Shown here in pieces: positions 21,544 through 30,715 of a stretch of DNA of 64,000 nt (position 1 is its first letter; each line of letters begins with the position of its first letter). The translations under genes and the position numbers were made by a program. The notes under the pieces were generated by a model. It saw nothing but the letters and a program-made list of their open reading frames with translations, had not been told where the DNA came from and ran no database searches. Location: contig NZ_JAEDAK010000001.1 in the NCBI RefSeq assembly GCF_016093275.1, positions 310,001 through 374,000 on the forward strand, in the 5' to 3' direction. Origin of the DNA: Inhella proteolytica (lineage in GTDB: Bacteria; Pseudomonadota; Gammaproteobacteria; Burkholderiales; Burkholderiaceae_C).

Positions 21544-22958
21544 GGGGCGGCATTCCAGAGTTGCAGCACGGCGTAGCTGCGGTAGGGGGCACAGGCCTCG
21601 GGCTGCAGCGCGGGCAAGCGTTCGAGCTGCTGGCGCAGGATGACGTCGCCGGGCAGGAAGCGATCCGGGTGCGGCCAGCCGCGCATCAGCAGGTAGGCGG
21701 CCGTCCAGGGGCCGATGCCGGGCAGCTCGGTGAGCTCGCGCTCAGCCAGCGCGGGCTCGCCCTGGCGGCGTGCAAAGCGCAGCTGCGGCCAGGCGCGCGC
21801 CAGCGCCTGCAGGGCCTGGGCGCGTTTGAGTGGCATGCCCAGCGCGGCGATGTCCTCGGCCGGCACGGTGGCCAGCTCCACGGGGCGCGGGAAGCGGTGC
21901 GTGGGGCCGCCCTCCAGGCGCTCTTCGGCTGGCAGCGGCTGCCCGAAGCGTTCCACCAGGCGGGTGGCCAGGGTGCGCGCGGCGGCCACGGTGACCTGCT
22001 GGCCCAGGATGGCGCGCAGGCCGAGCTCGAAGCGGTCCGGGCAGCCGGGCAGGCGCAGTCCCGGCAGCACGGGCAGGCCCGCGGCCTGCAGATGGGCGTC
22101 GATGATGGCCGGGTTGGCGTCCAGGTCCAGCCAGCTGCGCACGCCCGCCAACACGGCGCCAGGCTGTTGCCACAGCAGCGGGCTCAGCTCCAGCTCCACC
22201 GCGCGCTCGCCCAGCCGGGCACGCAGCTGGCCCCAGCGGCCATCGGGCAGCGGCCAGCAGCGCGTGATCGTGCCGGCTGCCTCATCGACCTGCTCGACAG
22301 CGGGCACCGCGCGCAGCGCCAGGAAGCGCAGCAGATGGCCGGTGGCCAACGGTGGGCGCAAGCCGAGCTGCAAACGCGCACGCGGTGCACTGCTGCCGGG
22401 CTTGGCCTGTCGGCGCAGATCCCCCGGCACCAGGCGGTAATGCTGGGCCCAGGCGGCATGAAAGGCGCGCGCACTGCCAAAGCCGGCGCGCAGGGCTACG
22501 TCGGCAATGGGCAGATCGGTGTCGGTCAGCAGGGCCTTGGCGAGCAGCAGGCGCTGCGTCTGCTGGTACTGCAGCGGGCTCACGCCCCAGTGCTGCTGAA
22601 AGATGCGGCGCAGGTGCCGGTCCGTCACGCCCAGCTCCGCCGCCAGGTCGGCCAGGCCCTGCAGCCAGCCGGCGTCCAGGCGTTCGCGCGCCGCCTGGGC
22701 CAGTTGCTCGCTGGCCACCAGGGCCGAGAACGCGCGCGGCGCCAGTTCGGGCCGGCACTTGCGGCAGGGGCGGTAACCGGCGGCCTCCGCCGCGGCGGCC
22801 AGCTCGTAGAAGCTGCAGTTGGCCGCCTTGGGCGTGCGCACGCGGCACACCGGGCGGCAGTACACGCCGGTGCTGGAAACGGCCACGAACCACTGCCCGT
22901 CAAAGCGCGGGTCGCGGGCGGTCAGGGCGGCGTAGCAGGCGGTGGGGTCGAGCAGCAT
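21540..22958 (-). CDS. Ada-AraC-AlkA fusion: methyl sensor, regulator and 3-methyladenine glycosylase
   Basis: This 472-residue protein joins three functions. Residues 1-75 form the Ada N-terminal zinc domain: C34, C38, C65 and C68 match the zinc/methyl-acceptor cysteines, with C34 at the Ada Cys38 position. Residues 85-180 form an AraC-type DNA-binding domain ([20 protein letters not shown]). The C-terminal half is an AlkA-like DNA glycosylase: [18 protein letters not shown], the HhH motif [16 protein letters not shown], and the catalytic Asp in [12 protein letters not shown]. It therefore both senses methylated DNA and excises alkylated bases. The start ATG at 22958 lies 25 bases after the LysR gene stop. 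Confidence 0.93.
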   Translation of the reverse strand: MLLDPTACYAALTARDPRFDGQWFVAVSSTGVYCRPVCRVRTPKAANCSFYELAAAAEAAGYRPCRKCRPELAPRAFSALVASEQLAQAARERLDAGWLQGLADLAAELGVTDRHLRRIFQQHWGVSPLQYQQTQRLLLAKALLTDTDLPIADVALRAGFGSARAFHAAWAQHYRLVPGDLRRQAKPGSSAPRARLQLGLRPPLATGHLLRFLALRAVPAVEQVDEAAGTITRCWPLPDGRWGQLRARLGERAVELELSPLLWQQPGAVLAGVRSWLDLDANPAIIDAHLQAAGLPVLPGLRLPGCPDRFELGLRAILGQQVTVAAARTLATRLVERFGQPLPAEERLEGGPTHRFPRPVELATVPAEDIAALGMPLKRAQALQALARAWPQLRFARRQGEPALAERELTELPGIGPWTAAYLLMRGWPHPDRFLPGDVILRQQLERLPALQPEACAPYRSYAVLQLWNAAP

Positions 22959-22983
22959 GGCGGCATTGTTGGCCGCGCCACGC

Positions 22984-23871
22984 TCACTCAGGCGCTGTTT
23001 TCGGACCTGTCCCCAGCAACCGGGCCAAGAGGGGGTGCTGGATCTTGCGTTCGGCGGCCAGGGCCACGAATTGCTCGTGCACGCCGTCGATGACGGCAAT
23101 CGGCTCCACGCCATAGCGCTCGCGCAAATCGCCGGCCAGGCTGCTGACGGCAGCAAAAACGCCGAGTCCGGCGGCACCAAAGGTCTTGAGCAAGGCGCTG
23201 TCCTGGAACTCGCCGGCGATGCGCGGGCGCAGGCCGTGGCGCTCGAACCAACGCTCCAACCCCAGGCGGATGGCGGCGTGGCCGGTGGGCAGCAGCACGG
23301 GCAGGTCCGCCAGGTGGGCGGGGTAGTCCGCACGCGCCGCGGCGGCCAGCGCCGGCGTGCCGAACCAGCTCAGCGGCGCGGTTTCCACGGCGTGGGCGTA
23401 GAAGCGCAGATTGGGCTGCGGCGCTGGTTCGCGGTCCGTCAGCACCAGGTCGAGCTTGTGCAGGGCCAGGTCGGCCAGCAGTTCATCCGGCCGGCCCTCC
23501 ACGCAGCGCAGGTGCAGATGGGCTTCGCCCAGCACTGGATCGAGGAAATGCCGCACCCAGAGCTTGGGCAGGCCATCGGCCAGGCCCACCGCCAGGCGCA
23601 GTGCCGGTCCCTCCTGCGCGGCCTGCACGCGCTGAGGGAGTTGGGCGCCGAGTTGGAAGATCTCATCGGCCACACGCAAGGCTTCCTGGCCCGCGGGCGT
23701 GAGGGCCAGACCGCGGCCCTGCGGGCGCAGCAGGCTGGTGCCCAGCGCGCGCTCCAGTTCACGCACCTGCGCCGAGACGGTCTGGATCGCCACGCCCAGG
23801 CGCTCGGCCGCCCGGGCCATGCCGCCCTCCTTGGCCACCACCCAGAAGTAGTGCAGATGGTGGTAGTTCAT
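22984..23871 (-). CDS. LysR-family transcriptional regulator, NhaR-like
   Basis: This 295-residue regulator has the NhaR-type winged helix at residues 1-62 (MNYHHLHYFWVVAKEGGMAR and AIQTVSAQVRELERALG) and a LysR effector domain behind it. E. coli NhaR controls sodium/proton antiport and biofilm genes; here there is no antiporter nearby. It is the first gene of a minus-strand run leading into the ada-alkA fusion 25 bases downstream, and is divergent from the HPF/RaiA-like gene at 23973. Its ligand and targets are not evident. Confidence 0.85.
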   Translation of the reverse strand: MNYHHLHYFWVVAKEGGMARAAERLGVAIQTVSAQVRELERALGTSLLRPQGRGLALTPAGQEALRVADEIFQLGAQLPQRVQAAQEGPALRLAVGLADGLPKLWVRHFLDPVLGEAHLHLRCVEGRPDELLADLALHKLDLVLTDREPAPQPNLRFYAHAVETAPLSWFGTPALAAAARADYPAHLADLPVLLPTGHAAIRLGLERWFERHGLRPRIAGEFQDSALLKTFGAAGLGVFAAVSSLAGDLRERYGVEPIAVIDGVHEQFVALAAERKIQHPLLARLLGTGPKTAPE

Positions 23872-23943
23872 CAGGTTCCTTCGAAGTAAGCCTCAGCCAC
23901 ATTCTGCTTTTACGGAAGAACCCCTGCGACGACCATGGCGGCG

Positions 23944-23959
23944 CCCCAGCGTTCTGGGG
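23944..23959 (+). other. Hairpin just before the HPF/RaiA-like gene
   Basis: A perfect six-base-pair stem CCCCAG/CTGGGG with loop CGTT lies two bases before the AAGGAG ribosome site (23962-23967) of the following gene. In an mRNA it would sit right beside the ribosome site and could affect translation start. It is also within the divergent promoter region of the NhaR-like gene. Confidence 0.4.
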
Positions 23960-23972
23960 TCAAGGAGTGGCG

Positions 23973-24341
23973 ATGGACATTCGATGGGTGGCGCAGGGCC
24001 GAGACCTGCGCCCATGGGCAGCGCTGGCAGTGCAGCGCGTACGGCGCAGCCTCGGCCGCTTGGCCTGGTGGGTGGCTGCGGTGCAAATCCGCCTGCGCGA
24101 CCTGAACGGGCCGCGCGGTGGTTGCGACAAGGAGTGCCAGCTGCTGCTGCGCAGCCGCCAGGGCCAGCACTTGGTGCTCACGGAGCGGGGTGCTGATTGG
24201 CCGCGCCTGCTGGCCCAACTGGTCGAGGCGCTGGCCGGGCAAGTCGGCCGCCTGCACGAGCGGCTGCATGAACGGCTGCGGGTGCGCCCGCGTGCCCGGC
24301 AGACGCAGCGCGCGCTGCTGGTTGCAGACACCCAACCCTGA
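23973..24341 (+). CDS. HPF/RaiA-like ribosome hibernation-type protein
   Basis: This 122-residue basic protein resembles the S30AE (HPF/RaiA) ribosome-associated fold by its central strand-turn VQIRLRDLNGPRGGCDKECQ, which corresponds to the usual VEVRLRDVNGPRGG-DK block. The C-terminus is an arginine-rich tail rather than the long-form dimerisation domain. The ATG at 23973 has AAGGAG five bases before it, so it is preferred over the GTG two codons upstream. Such proteins bind ribosomes in stationary phase or stress; here the function is inferred from that one block. Confidence 0.6.
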   Translation: MDIRWVAQGRDLRPWAALAVQRVRRSLGRLAWWVAAVQIRLRDLNGPRGGCDKECQLLLRSRQGQHLVLTERGADWPRLLAQLVEALAGQVGRLHERLHERLRVRPRARQTQRALLVADTQP

Positions 24342-24355
24342 ATCCGGAGAACCAC

Positions 24356-24799
24356 ATGCGCAACTACCCGAAGAACAGTCCCCAAGCCGCGGCGCGCCTG
24401 GTGGCCCTGACCCTGATCAGCGACGGCGTGGCCAGCCCGCGCGAGTTCGAGGCCCTGGCCCAGACCACCGCGGCGCAGCGCCTGGGCCTCAGCGATGCCG
24501 AACTGCTGGAAGTCCTGCGCACCCTGTGCGAGGACCTGATGCAGCCCCACGCCGGCAGCTGGAACGGCCGCCTGAGCGAAGACCTGCTGCTGAGCCTGTT
24601 GGACGAGGTGCAGGACCCGACGTTGCGCCAGCAGGTGCTGGCTCTGTGTGTGGCGGTGGCGGAGGCCGATGCCCACCTGGCCGACAGCGAAGGCCACTTG
24701 CTGGCGCTGGCGGCGCAGCGCTGGGGTGCCTGCCCGGCCATCCTGCTACCCGGTGCGCCGCTGGCGCGGTCGCGCGCTGTGCGGGCTACATCGCCTTGA
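24356..24799 (+). CDS. TerB-like/unknown small acidic helical protein
   Basis: This 147-residue protein is all-helical and acidic, with the block VAVAEADAHLADSEGHLLAL near residue 105 that resembles the TerB/DjlA-type metal-binding helix pair (ADG-x-E-x). The N-terminal half (LVALTLISDGVASPREFEAL) has the matching first repeat. I therefore place it loosely in the TerB-like group; tellurite resistance is not implied. It begins 14 bases after the HPF/RaiA-like gene and its 3' end overlaps the convergent response regulator gene by 14 bases. Confidence 0.5.
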   Translation: MRNYPKNSPQAAARLVALTLISDGVASPREFEALAQTTAAQRLGLSDAELLEVLRTLCEDLMQPHAGSWNGRLSEDLLLSLLDEVQDPTLRQQVLALCVAVAEADAHLADSEGHLLALAAQRWGACPAILLPGAPLARSRAVRATSP

Positions 24800-25544
24800 A
24801 GCGCGCCACGTAGGCCCGGCTCACGGGCAGCTCGCGCCCATGCCCGTGGAAGCGCACGAACAGGCGCGAGTTGTCGTCGCGCCGCGTGCCTGCGAGGTGC
24901 TGCAGGTTGACGATGGTGGAGCGGTGGACCTGCCAGAAGCACTCCGGGTCCAGTTGCTCCACCAGCTCGCTGATGGGCGTGCGGATCAGGTGCTCGCCTT
25001 GCGGCGTCTGCACCACCGTGTACTTGTCGTCGGCATGGAAGTAGAGGATGTCGGCGACCGGGATCTGGTGCGTGAGTTCCCCGTTGGAGGCACGGATGAA
25101 ACGCAGCGGGTTCGTAACCTTGGGGGCGAGCGCCTGCAGGGCGGCGCCGAGCTGGCCATCGGCCTGGCTGGCGGCCTGATCGCTGCCCAGCGAAGCGCGC
25201 AGCCGCGCCACCGAGCGCTGCAGGCGCTCCAGTTGCAGCGGCTTGAGAAGGTAGTCAAGCGCCGCTGCCTCGAAGGCCTGCACGGCGTACTCGTCGTACG
25301 CGGTGACGAAGACCACGCGGGTCGGGCCCTCGATGCCCTGGGCCACCTCCAGGCCGGTCAGCCCTGGCATCTGGATGTCGAGAAAGGCGAGATCGGGATT
25401 CAGCTCGGCAATCTGCTGGGCGGCCTCCAGGCCGTTGCGGGCGCTGGCCACGATCTCGAGCTCGGGCCAGGCCTGCTGCAGCAGGGCCTGCAGGTGGCGG
25501 GCCAAATGGGGTTCGTCGTCGGCGATCAGGGCACGGAGGCTCAT
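24786..25544 (-). CDS. LytTR-type response regulator
   Basis: This 252-residue regulator has a receiver domain with the acid pocket at D9/D10, the phosphoacceptor D56 (DLAFLDIQMPG) and the conserved lysine in YLLKPLQLE, followed by a LytTR DNA-binding domain from about residue 148 (FIRASNGELTHQIPVADILYF, DDKYTVVQTPQGEHLI, VHRSTIVNL). Such regulators bind direct repeats and control envelope, pilus or nutrient genes. It is coupled with the sensor kinase upstream through an ATGA overlap at 25541-25544. Confidence 0.92.
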   Translation of the reverse strand: MSLRALIADDEPHLARHLQALLQQAWPELEIVASARNGLEAAQQIAELNPDLAFLDIQMPGLTGLEVAQGIEGPTRVVFVTAYDEYAVQAFEAAALDYLLKPLQLERLQRSVARLRASLGSDQAASQADGQLGAALQALAPKVTNPLRFIRASNGELTHQIPVADILYFHADDKYTVVQTPQGEHLIRTPISELVEQLDPECFWQVHRSTIVNLQHLAGTRRDDNSRLFVRFHGHGRELPVSRAYVARFKAM

Positions 25545-26662
25545 GGCGTGGGCAGGGGAATTTCAAGCGTGGCCAGGGTGCCACGGGGCGGCGCGGATTG
25601 GAGCACCAGGCGGGCGCGCTCGCCGTAGCGGCTGGCCAGGCGCTCGCGGATGTTCTGCGTGGCCACGCCGGCGCCCTTGCGCTTCTTGGGTGCGTCCAGG
25701 CCGACGCCGTTGTCGCGCACGCTCAGCACCAGCAGGCCGTCGCGCCGCTCGGCGCGGATCTCGATCATGCCGGCGTCAATGCAGCACTCCAAACCGTGGT
25801 GGATGGCGTTCTCGACCAGCGGCTGCAGCAGCAGCGGCGGCACGGCCACGGCGCCCAGCTCGGGATCGGCCTCGATGTGGAAGGACATGCGATCCCCCAT
25901 GCGCAGCTGCATGAGGCGCAGGTAATGCCCCACCAGCTCCAGCTCGCGCTCCAGCGGCACTGTCTCCGCGCGCATGCTGGTCAGGCTCACGCGCAGGTGG
26001 TCGGTGAAGGCGTCCAGCAACTGACCGGCGGCCGGCGGGTCGAAGTCGATCAGGCTGCGCACATTGGCCAGGGTGTTGAACAGGTAGTGTGGCTCGATCT
26101 GCGCCTGCAGCAGGCGCAACTCGGCTTCCTTGGCCTGGCGGCGCAGCTGCTCCTCATGCCATTGCTGCCAGGCCCACAGGCCCCAGAGCACGCTGGCGAA
26201 GATGGACACCAGAGCGAAGGACCACCAACTGCGCTGCGGCGTCCATACCGCCTTTTCCATGCCGGGTATCTGGCCGATCAGCAGATAGCTAAGTCCCAGC
26301 CCCAGGCCCACGCAGAACATCGACACCAGGCCGTAGAACAGCGACACGCACAGGCCGGGCTCGCCATTGACCCAGTCCAGAAAGCCTTGCGGGGCCCGCT
26401 GCTCGATCAGCGTGAAGACGACATGGAAGACGGCGCCGACGATGAAGGTGCTGGCGAAGAAGGGCGGTGCCTGGGCCAGCAGCCAGTCCAGGTTGTCCCA
26501 GCGTCGGCCCAGCACCGCGATCAGCGCGAGCAGCCCGACCCCCCAGCCCAGCGAGACCAGGCCGGTCATCAGCCACATGGCCCAGGCCGGCGCGGCACGG
26601 TGCTTGCGCAGCTTGAAGAAGTCCTGGCGCGCGAGCTGCAAGGCGGAGAAGAGGGTGTTCAT
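25541..26662 (-). CDS. Sensor histidine kinase, LytS/YehU type
   Basis: This 373-residue membrane kinase has four or so hydrophobic helices in the first 165 residues, then the His_kinase (PF06580) phosphoacceptor block AQIEPHYLFNTLANVRSLI and the ATPase domain with VENAIHHGLE and LSVRDNGVGL. It pairs with the LytTR regulator gene, which it overlaps as ATGA. The ATG at 26662 is preferred; residues before it in the same frame are Pro-rich and unlike a membrane protein. The signal is unknown. It is divergent from the RTX protein gene and may control it, by inference from position only. Confidence 0.9.
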   Translation of the reverse strand: MNTLFSALQLARQDFFKLRKHRAAPAWAMWLMTGLVSLGWGVGLLALIAVLGRRWDNLDWLLAQAPPFFASTFIVGAVFHVVFTLIEQRAPQGFLDWVNGEPGLCVSLFYGLVSMFCVGLGLGLSYLLIGQIPGMEKAVWTPQRSWWSFALVSIFASVLWGLWAWQQWHEEQLRRQAKEAELRLLQAQIEPHYLFNTLANVRSLIDFDPPAAGQLLDAFTDHLRVSLTSMRAETVPLERELELVGHYLRLMQLRMGDRMSFHIEADPELGAVAVPPLLLQPLVENAIHHGLECCIDAGMIEIRAERRDGLLVLSVRDNGVGLDAPKKRKGAGVATQNIRERLASRYGERARLVLQSAPPRGTLATLEIPLPTP

Positions 26663-26788
26663 GGCGCGGCAGTCTAGGCAGGCCACCCACGCCGGGGGCG
26701 GGGGTGCCGACGAATCGACAGCCGGCGCGCTGCAACGCAAGAGCGGGGTGGCTTGCGGCATCATGGCCCGTCACCGCAGGAGATCCGC

Positions 26789-29700
26789 ATGGCCGCCATC
26801 GACAACTTCACCCCCTCCGCCGCCAAAGTCATTCAGCTCTTTGCGCAGCTGTTCCGCTCGGCGCCCACGGCCGACTTGGTGGCCTGGGGCAGCTACGAGC
26901 TGGGCCTGCCGGGAGCCACGCCGGCCAGCCTGGCGAACTTCCTCTTCAACTACCCGGTACCGCAGTCGCCGTTCACGGCCTACGCCAACATCGCCAGCAA
27001 CAGCAGCTTCGCGAGCCTGCTGGTCGACACGCTCAGCTTCGGCACGGGGGCCACGGCCGGCGTCAGGGCCGGCTGGGTGGCGGCCATCCAGCCGCTGATG
27101 CCCAACTACGCCTCGCGCGGCGACTTTGCGCTCGACATCGTGCGCATGGTCAACGAGTACAGCGGCACGGACGCCGACCTGCTCGCCGTCAAGGCGGCAC
27201 TGGCCAGCCGGGTGGACAAGGCGGCCGGCTTCGCGCTCTCGCCCGCCGGGGCGGTGTACGACGGCAAGGGCTTCGCGCAACTGCTGGCGCCGCTGCAGCC
27301 CGCACCCGACCCCACCTACGCGCTGACGGCCAGCAGCGCGCAGGTGAATGAGGGCAATGGCATCAGCTTCGAATTGCAGACCACGGGCCTGGCCGCCGGA
27401 ACCAGCCTGCCCTACACGATCAGCGGCGTCAGCACCGCCGACGTGGCGGGAGGCGTGTTGGCCGGCTCGCTCACGCTGGACGCCAATGGCCGCGCCCTGC
27501 TCACGCTGGCCTTGGTGGCCGATGCCAGCACCGAAGGGACGGAGACCCTGGTGCTGACGGTGGGCGGCAATCTGGTCAGCAAGAGCGTGACGGTGAACGA
27601 CACCAGCCTCACCCCGCCGCCGGCGCCCACCTATGCGCTGTCGGCCAGCCTCAGCAGCGTGAACGAGGGCGGCACCGTCGACATCACGCTGAACACCACC
27701 CAGCTGAGCGCTGGCAGCACCGTGGCCTACACCTTGCAAGGCATCAGCAGTGCCGACATCGGCGGCGCCCCGCTCTCGGGCTTCTTCACGCTGGACGCAC
27801 AGGGCCGCAGCGTGGTGCAGATTCCGCTCACGGCCGATGCCCTGACCGAGGGCGCCGAGACGCTGCGCCTGGTGCTCAGCGGTGGGGTGGGGCAGATCGA
27901 GGTCGCCGTCAACGACACCAGCCTGACACCGCCGCCGGTGGGCACGCCCGATCTGGTGCTGATCGCCGACAACATGAACAACAGCAACGCCCACCCGCCG
28001 GGCTCGCCGGCCGAGGGGGAGATCCCGCTCAATACCTACCTGACCTACGACCTGTTGAACCAGGCCGGCACGGACGACGTGCGCATGAGCGTGGCCGCGC
28101 TGAAGGCCTCCGGTGCCGTGGCCGGCGCCCCCCTGGTGCTGACGAACCAGAGCGCCGACCGCGGCAACCTGCCGCAGCTCAGCAACCAGAGTCTCTACAC
28201 CTTCGACCTGGGGGCGCAGACCGACCGCGTGGACTACAGCGCCGAGACGGGCAAGATCGTGCTGCTGGTGACGAACGAGGCCGCGGCCGGCACGCAGTAC
28301 GTGCTCGTCAACGACAACGGTGTCGATGACGCCTTCGGTGGCGCCACCGACCGCATGGACACCTTGAAGAACGTCGAAGAGGTCGTGGCGGCGGCCGGTG
28401 CCGGCGTCATCGACCTCACCAACTCCGGCCAGGACTGGCTCATCCAGTTCAGCCGCAACTTCAACACCGCCACCGATGTGGACGCCAGTCTGGACCGCGC
28501 CACCCACCGGGTGGAGCTCTCGGACCTCAACAGCGGCCAGCCCTACGCGCGCAGCCTGTTCGAGTACCGCGATGCCGGCCTGAGCGGCAGCATCACCCAG
28601 GCCAATGCCCTCTGGAGCGTGGTGCAGGGCAGCGATCACAACGAGACCCTGGTGCTCAGCTCGGCCCAGTCGCCCGAGGCCCGCAGCAGCATCCTGCGCG
28701 GCGGCACCAACACGGTGAAGTTCAATGAGCTGACACGCAGCATCGTGGTGGATGTGGCCATCAGCGCCTGGGTGCCCAGCAGCAACCTCGCGGACGACAG
28801 CAACAGCAGCGGCCGCACCGTGGCGACGGTGACGCCGACCACGGGCGACGGCGTGACGCCGCTGAGCGGCAACACCCATGTGCTGAGCTCGCACACGCCC
28901 GACAACGGGGTGGCCGCCGGCCAGCTCAAGCTGGTGGGCTCGCAGGACGCCGAGGACGCCATCAGCTTCAACAGCTCGCCCGCCCCCAAGATCTTCACCC
29001 TGGGGCAAAGCCTGTCGGGTCAGGACGGCGCCAGCGTCCGCCTGGCCAGCGGGCCCGAGACCAGCGCGCTGGAATTCAGCGGCTTCGAGTTCCTGCGCGA
29101 CAACGGCGCCAGCGACGATGTTTATGCCATCGACAACATCTTCCGCGCGACCCAGGGCAGCCCGCGGCTGACGGACGGTGCCGGCAATGACCATGACACC
29201 GTGCGCCTGGCCAACGAGGCCCTGGGCTCGGCCGCCGTGGGCGGGGCAATCGGTGCCGTCAACCTGGCCACGCTGAATGGGGCCTCGCCGGGCTTCGGCG
29301 TCGATTTCGACGTGCTTGATCTCAGTGCCCTCAGCGCCAGCGGCCTGCAAGCCATGGGCACGGCCGGCAGCGACGATGAGCTGGTGCTCGGCCGCCTGGC
29401 CAGCGTCAGCGCCGTGTCCCTGTTCGAGGCCGTGGTGCTGACCCGCAGCTCGACCGACAAGGGCACCGCCCTGGTGTTCGACCTCGATGCCGGGGCCCTC
29501 AAGGCCGGCAGCACCACGCTGTTCAGCTATGCCGGCTCGGTGCTGAGCCTGGGCGGGCTGGTGTTCGGCAGCGCCGGCCAGGCCAGCACGGTGGCGCCGA
29601 TGGACACCGGCATGAGCATCACCGTGGTGGACAGCACGGTGGGGCCGGGCGCCACGGTGTGGGGCGGCGCCGCGGCCGACCTGATCGTCGGCGGCAGTGG

Positions 29701-30655
29701 CGACGACCTGCTGCGCGGAGGCGGTGGCAACGACACCCTGGACGGCGGCCTGCCCGGTGGCACCGGCAGCTTTGCCGAGACCTGGGCGTTCACGCTCAGC
29801 GGCGCGCCGGACGCGGTGGCCGCGGCGGGCAATCGTATCACCATCGCCATGACGATCGATGGCACGGCCCTGACACTGACCGAAGCGGCGGTGGCGGACA
29901 CCAGCTATGGCGACGGCAACGGCGCGGTGCTGGACGGCGCCAGCGCCGACACCATCGGCGTGGCCATGGCCGGGCTGATCAACGCCAACCTGGCGGCCAT
30001 CAATGCCGGCCCCGGCAACGGCACGCTGACCGGCGCCAGCTACGACAGTGGCAGCGACACCGTGCTGCTGAGCTTCCTCGCGGGCTTCAATACCAACGAT
30101 GTGGTGACCTTCGTGCTGAACAGCGGTGCCGGCCCGGACGGCGGCAACTTCGCGCTGTCGGCCGGGGTCAACGTCAACGGCGGCAACGGCGGCGTGGACC
30201 GCTTCGTGTTCGAGTCCAATGCGGCGGCGAACGGGCGTGACACGATCCTGAACTTCACCGTCGGCTCCGACAAGCTGGACTTCAGCGCCTTCGCCGGTGC
30301 TGCGATTGCCGCCGCCAGCCCGGCGCTGAACGGCGCCACTGGTGGCACGCTGGCCGGTGTGGCCACCACGGCCGAGTTCATCTTCAACAAGGCCCAGGCC
30401 CTGCTCTCCAGCGCCGACTTCGCCACCAGCGCGGCGGCCGGCAAGTTCGTGCTGGCCGATGGGGCGCGCTGCGTGGTCTTCGTTACGGCCGACCCCACCG
30501 GCGCGCGCGGCGACGCCGCCAACACGGCGGTTCACATCTACTTCGTCGAGAACGGGGCGGCCGCAGGCCTGGACGATCTCAGCGTGGTGCTGGTGGGCAC
30601 GCTGACCGGTCCGGTCGAGCCGACGCTGGGCGATCTGTTCACGGCTTCGACCTGA
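26789..30655 (+). CDS. Large RTX-type secreted or surface protein
   Basis: This 1288-residue acidic, Gly/Ala/Ser/Asp-rich protein lacks a Sec signal and looks like a type I secretion substrate. Residues 1-170 form a helical region (VIQLFAQLFRSAPTADLVAW) that recalls the anchoring N-terminus of RTX S-layer proteins. Two related beta repeats follow at about 175-270 and 280-375 (TYAL-x-AS...VNEG...TLDA-x-GR...EGAE/GTETL). RTX nonapeptides are few, at about 965-990 (GGSGDDLLRGGGGNDTLDGG). The C-terminus has GVDRFVFESNAAANGRDTIL...DKLDFSAF, the usual RTX terminal block. The ATG at 26789 is preceded by GGAG. No type I secretion genes are in this window; phosphomannomutase and waaA follow. Confidence 0.82.
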   Translation: MAAIDNFTPSAAKVIQLFAQLFRSAPTADLVAWGSYELGLPGATPASLANFLFNYPVPQSPFTAYANIASNSSFASLLVDTLSFGTGATAGVRAGWVAAIQPLMPNYASRGDFALDIVRMVNEYSGTDADLLAVKAALASRVDKAAGFALSPAGAVYDGKGFAQLLAPLQPAPDPTYALTASSAQVNEGNGISFELQTTGLAAGTSLPYTISGVSTADVAGGVLAGSLTLDANGRALLTLALVADASTEGTETLVLTVGGNLVSKSVTVNDTSLTPPPAPTYALSASLSSVNEGGTVDITLNTTQLSAGSTVAYTLQGISSADIGGAPLSGFFTLDAQGRSVVQIPLTADALTEGAETLRLVLSGGVGQIEVAVNDTSLTPPPVGTPDLVLIADNMNNSNAHPPGSPAEGEIPLNTYLTYDLLNQAGTDDVRMSVAALKASGAVAGAPLVLTNQSADRGNLPQLSNQSLYTFDLGAQTDRVDYSAETGKIVLLVTNEAAAGTQYVLVNDNGVDDAFGGATDRMDTLKNVEEVVAAAGAGVIDLTNSGQDWLIQFSRNFNTATDVDASLDRATHRVELSDLNSGQPYARSLFEYRDAGLSGSITQANALWSVVQGSDHNETLVLSSAQSPEARSSILRGGTNTVKFNELTRSIVVDVAISAWVPSSNLADDSNSSGRTVATVTPTTGDGVTPLSGNTHVLSSHTPDNGVAAGQLKLVGSQDAEDAISFNSSPAPKIFTLGQSLSGQDGASVRLASGPETSALEFSGFEFLRDNGASDDVYAIDNIFRATQGSPRLTDGAGNDHDTVRLANEALGSAAVGGAIGAVNLATLNGASPGFGVDFDVLDLSALSASGLQAMGTAGSDDELVLGRLASVSAVSLFEAVVLTRSSTDKGTALVFDLDAGALKAGSTTLFSYAGSVLSLGGLVFGSAGQASTVAPMDTGMSITVVDSTVGPGATVWGGAAADLIVGGSGDDLLRGGGGNDTLDGGLPGGTGSFAETWAFTLSGAPDAVAAAGNRITIAMTIDGTALTLTEAAVADTSYGDGNGAVLDGASADTIGVAMAGLINANLAAINAGPGNGTLTGASYDSGSDTVLLSFLAGFNTNDVVTFVLNSGAGPDGGNFALSAGVNVNGGNGGVDRFVFESNAAANGRDTILNFTVGSDKLDFSAFAGAAIAAASPALNGATGGTLAGVATTAEFIFNKAQALLSSADFATSAAAGKFVLADGARCVVFVTADPTGARGDAANTAVHIYFVENGAAAGLDDLSVVLVGTLTGPVEPTLGDLFTAST

Positions 30656-30715
30656 GTACCTGCAGGTAACCGGCACTTCCTACAATCCCGCCCCTTTTGA
30701 CCCCCAGGCACGCCC

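Noticed and set aside
26771-30676. A 1301-codon open frame antisense to the RTX protein gene
   Set aside because: It is a codon-bias shadow in GC-rich DNA: the product is Gly/Arg/His/Val-rich without any domain, and the sense frame has clear RTX blocks.
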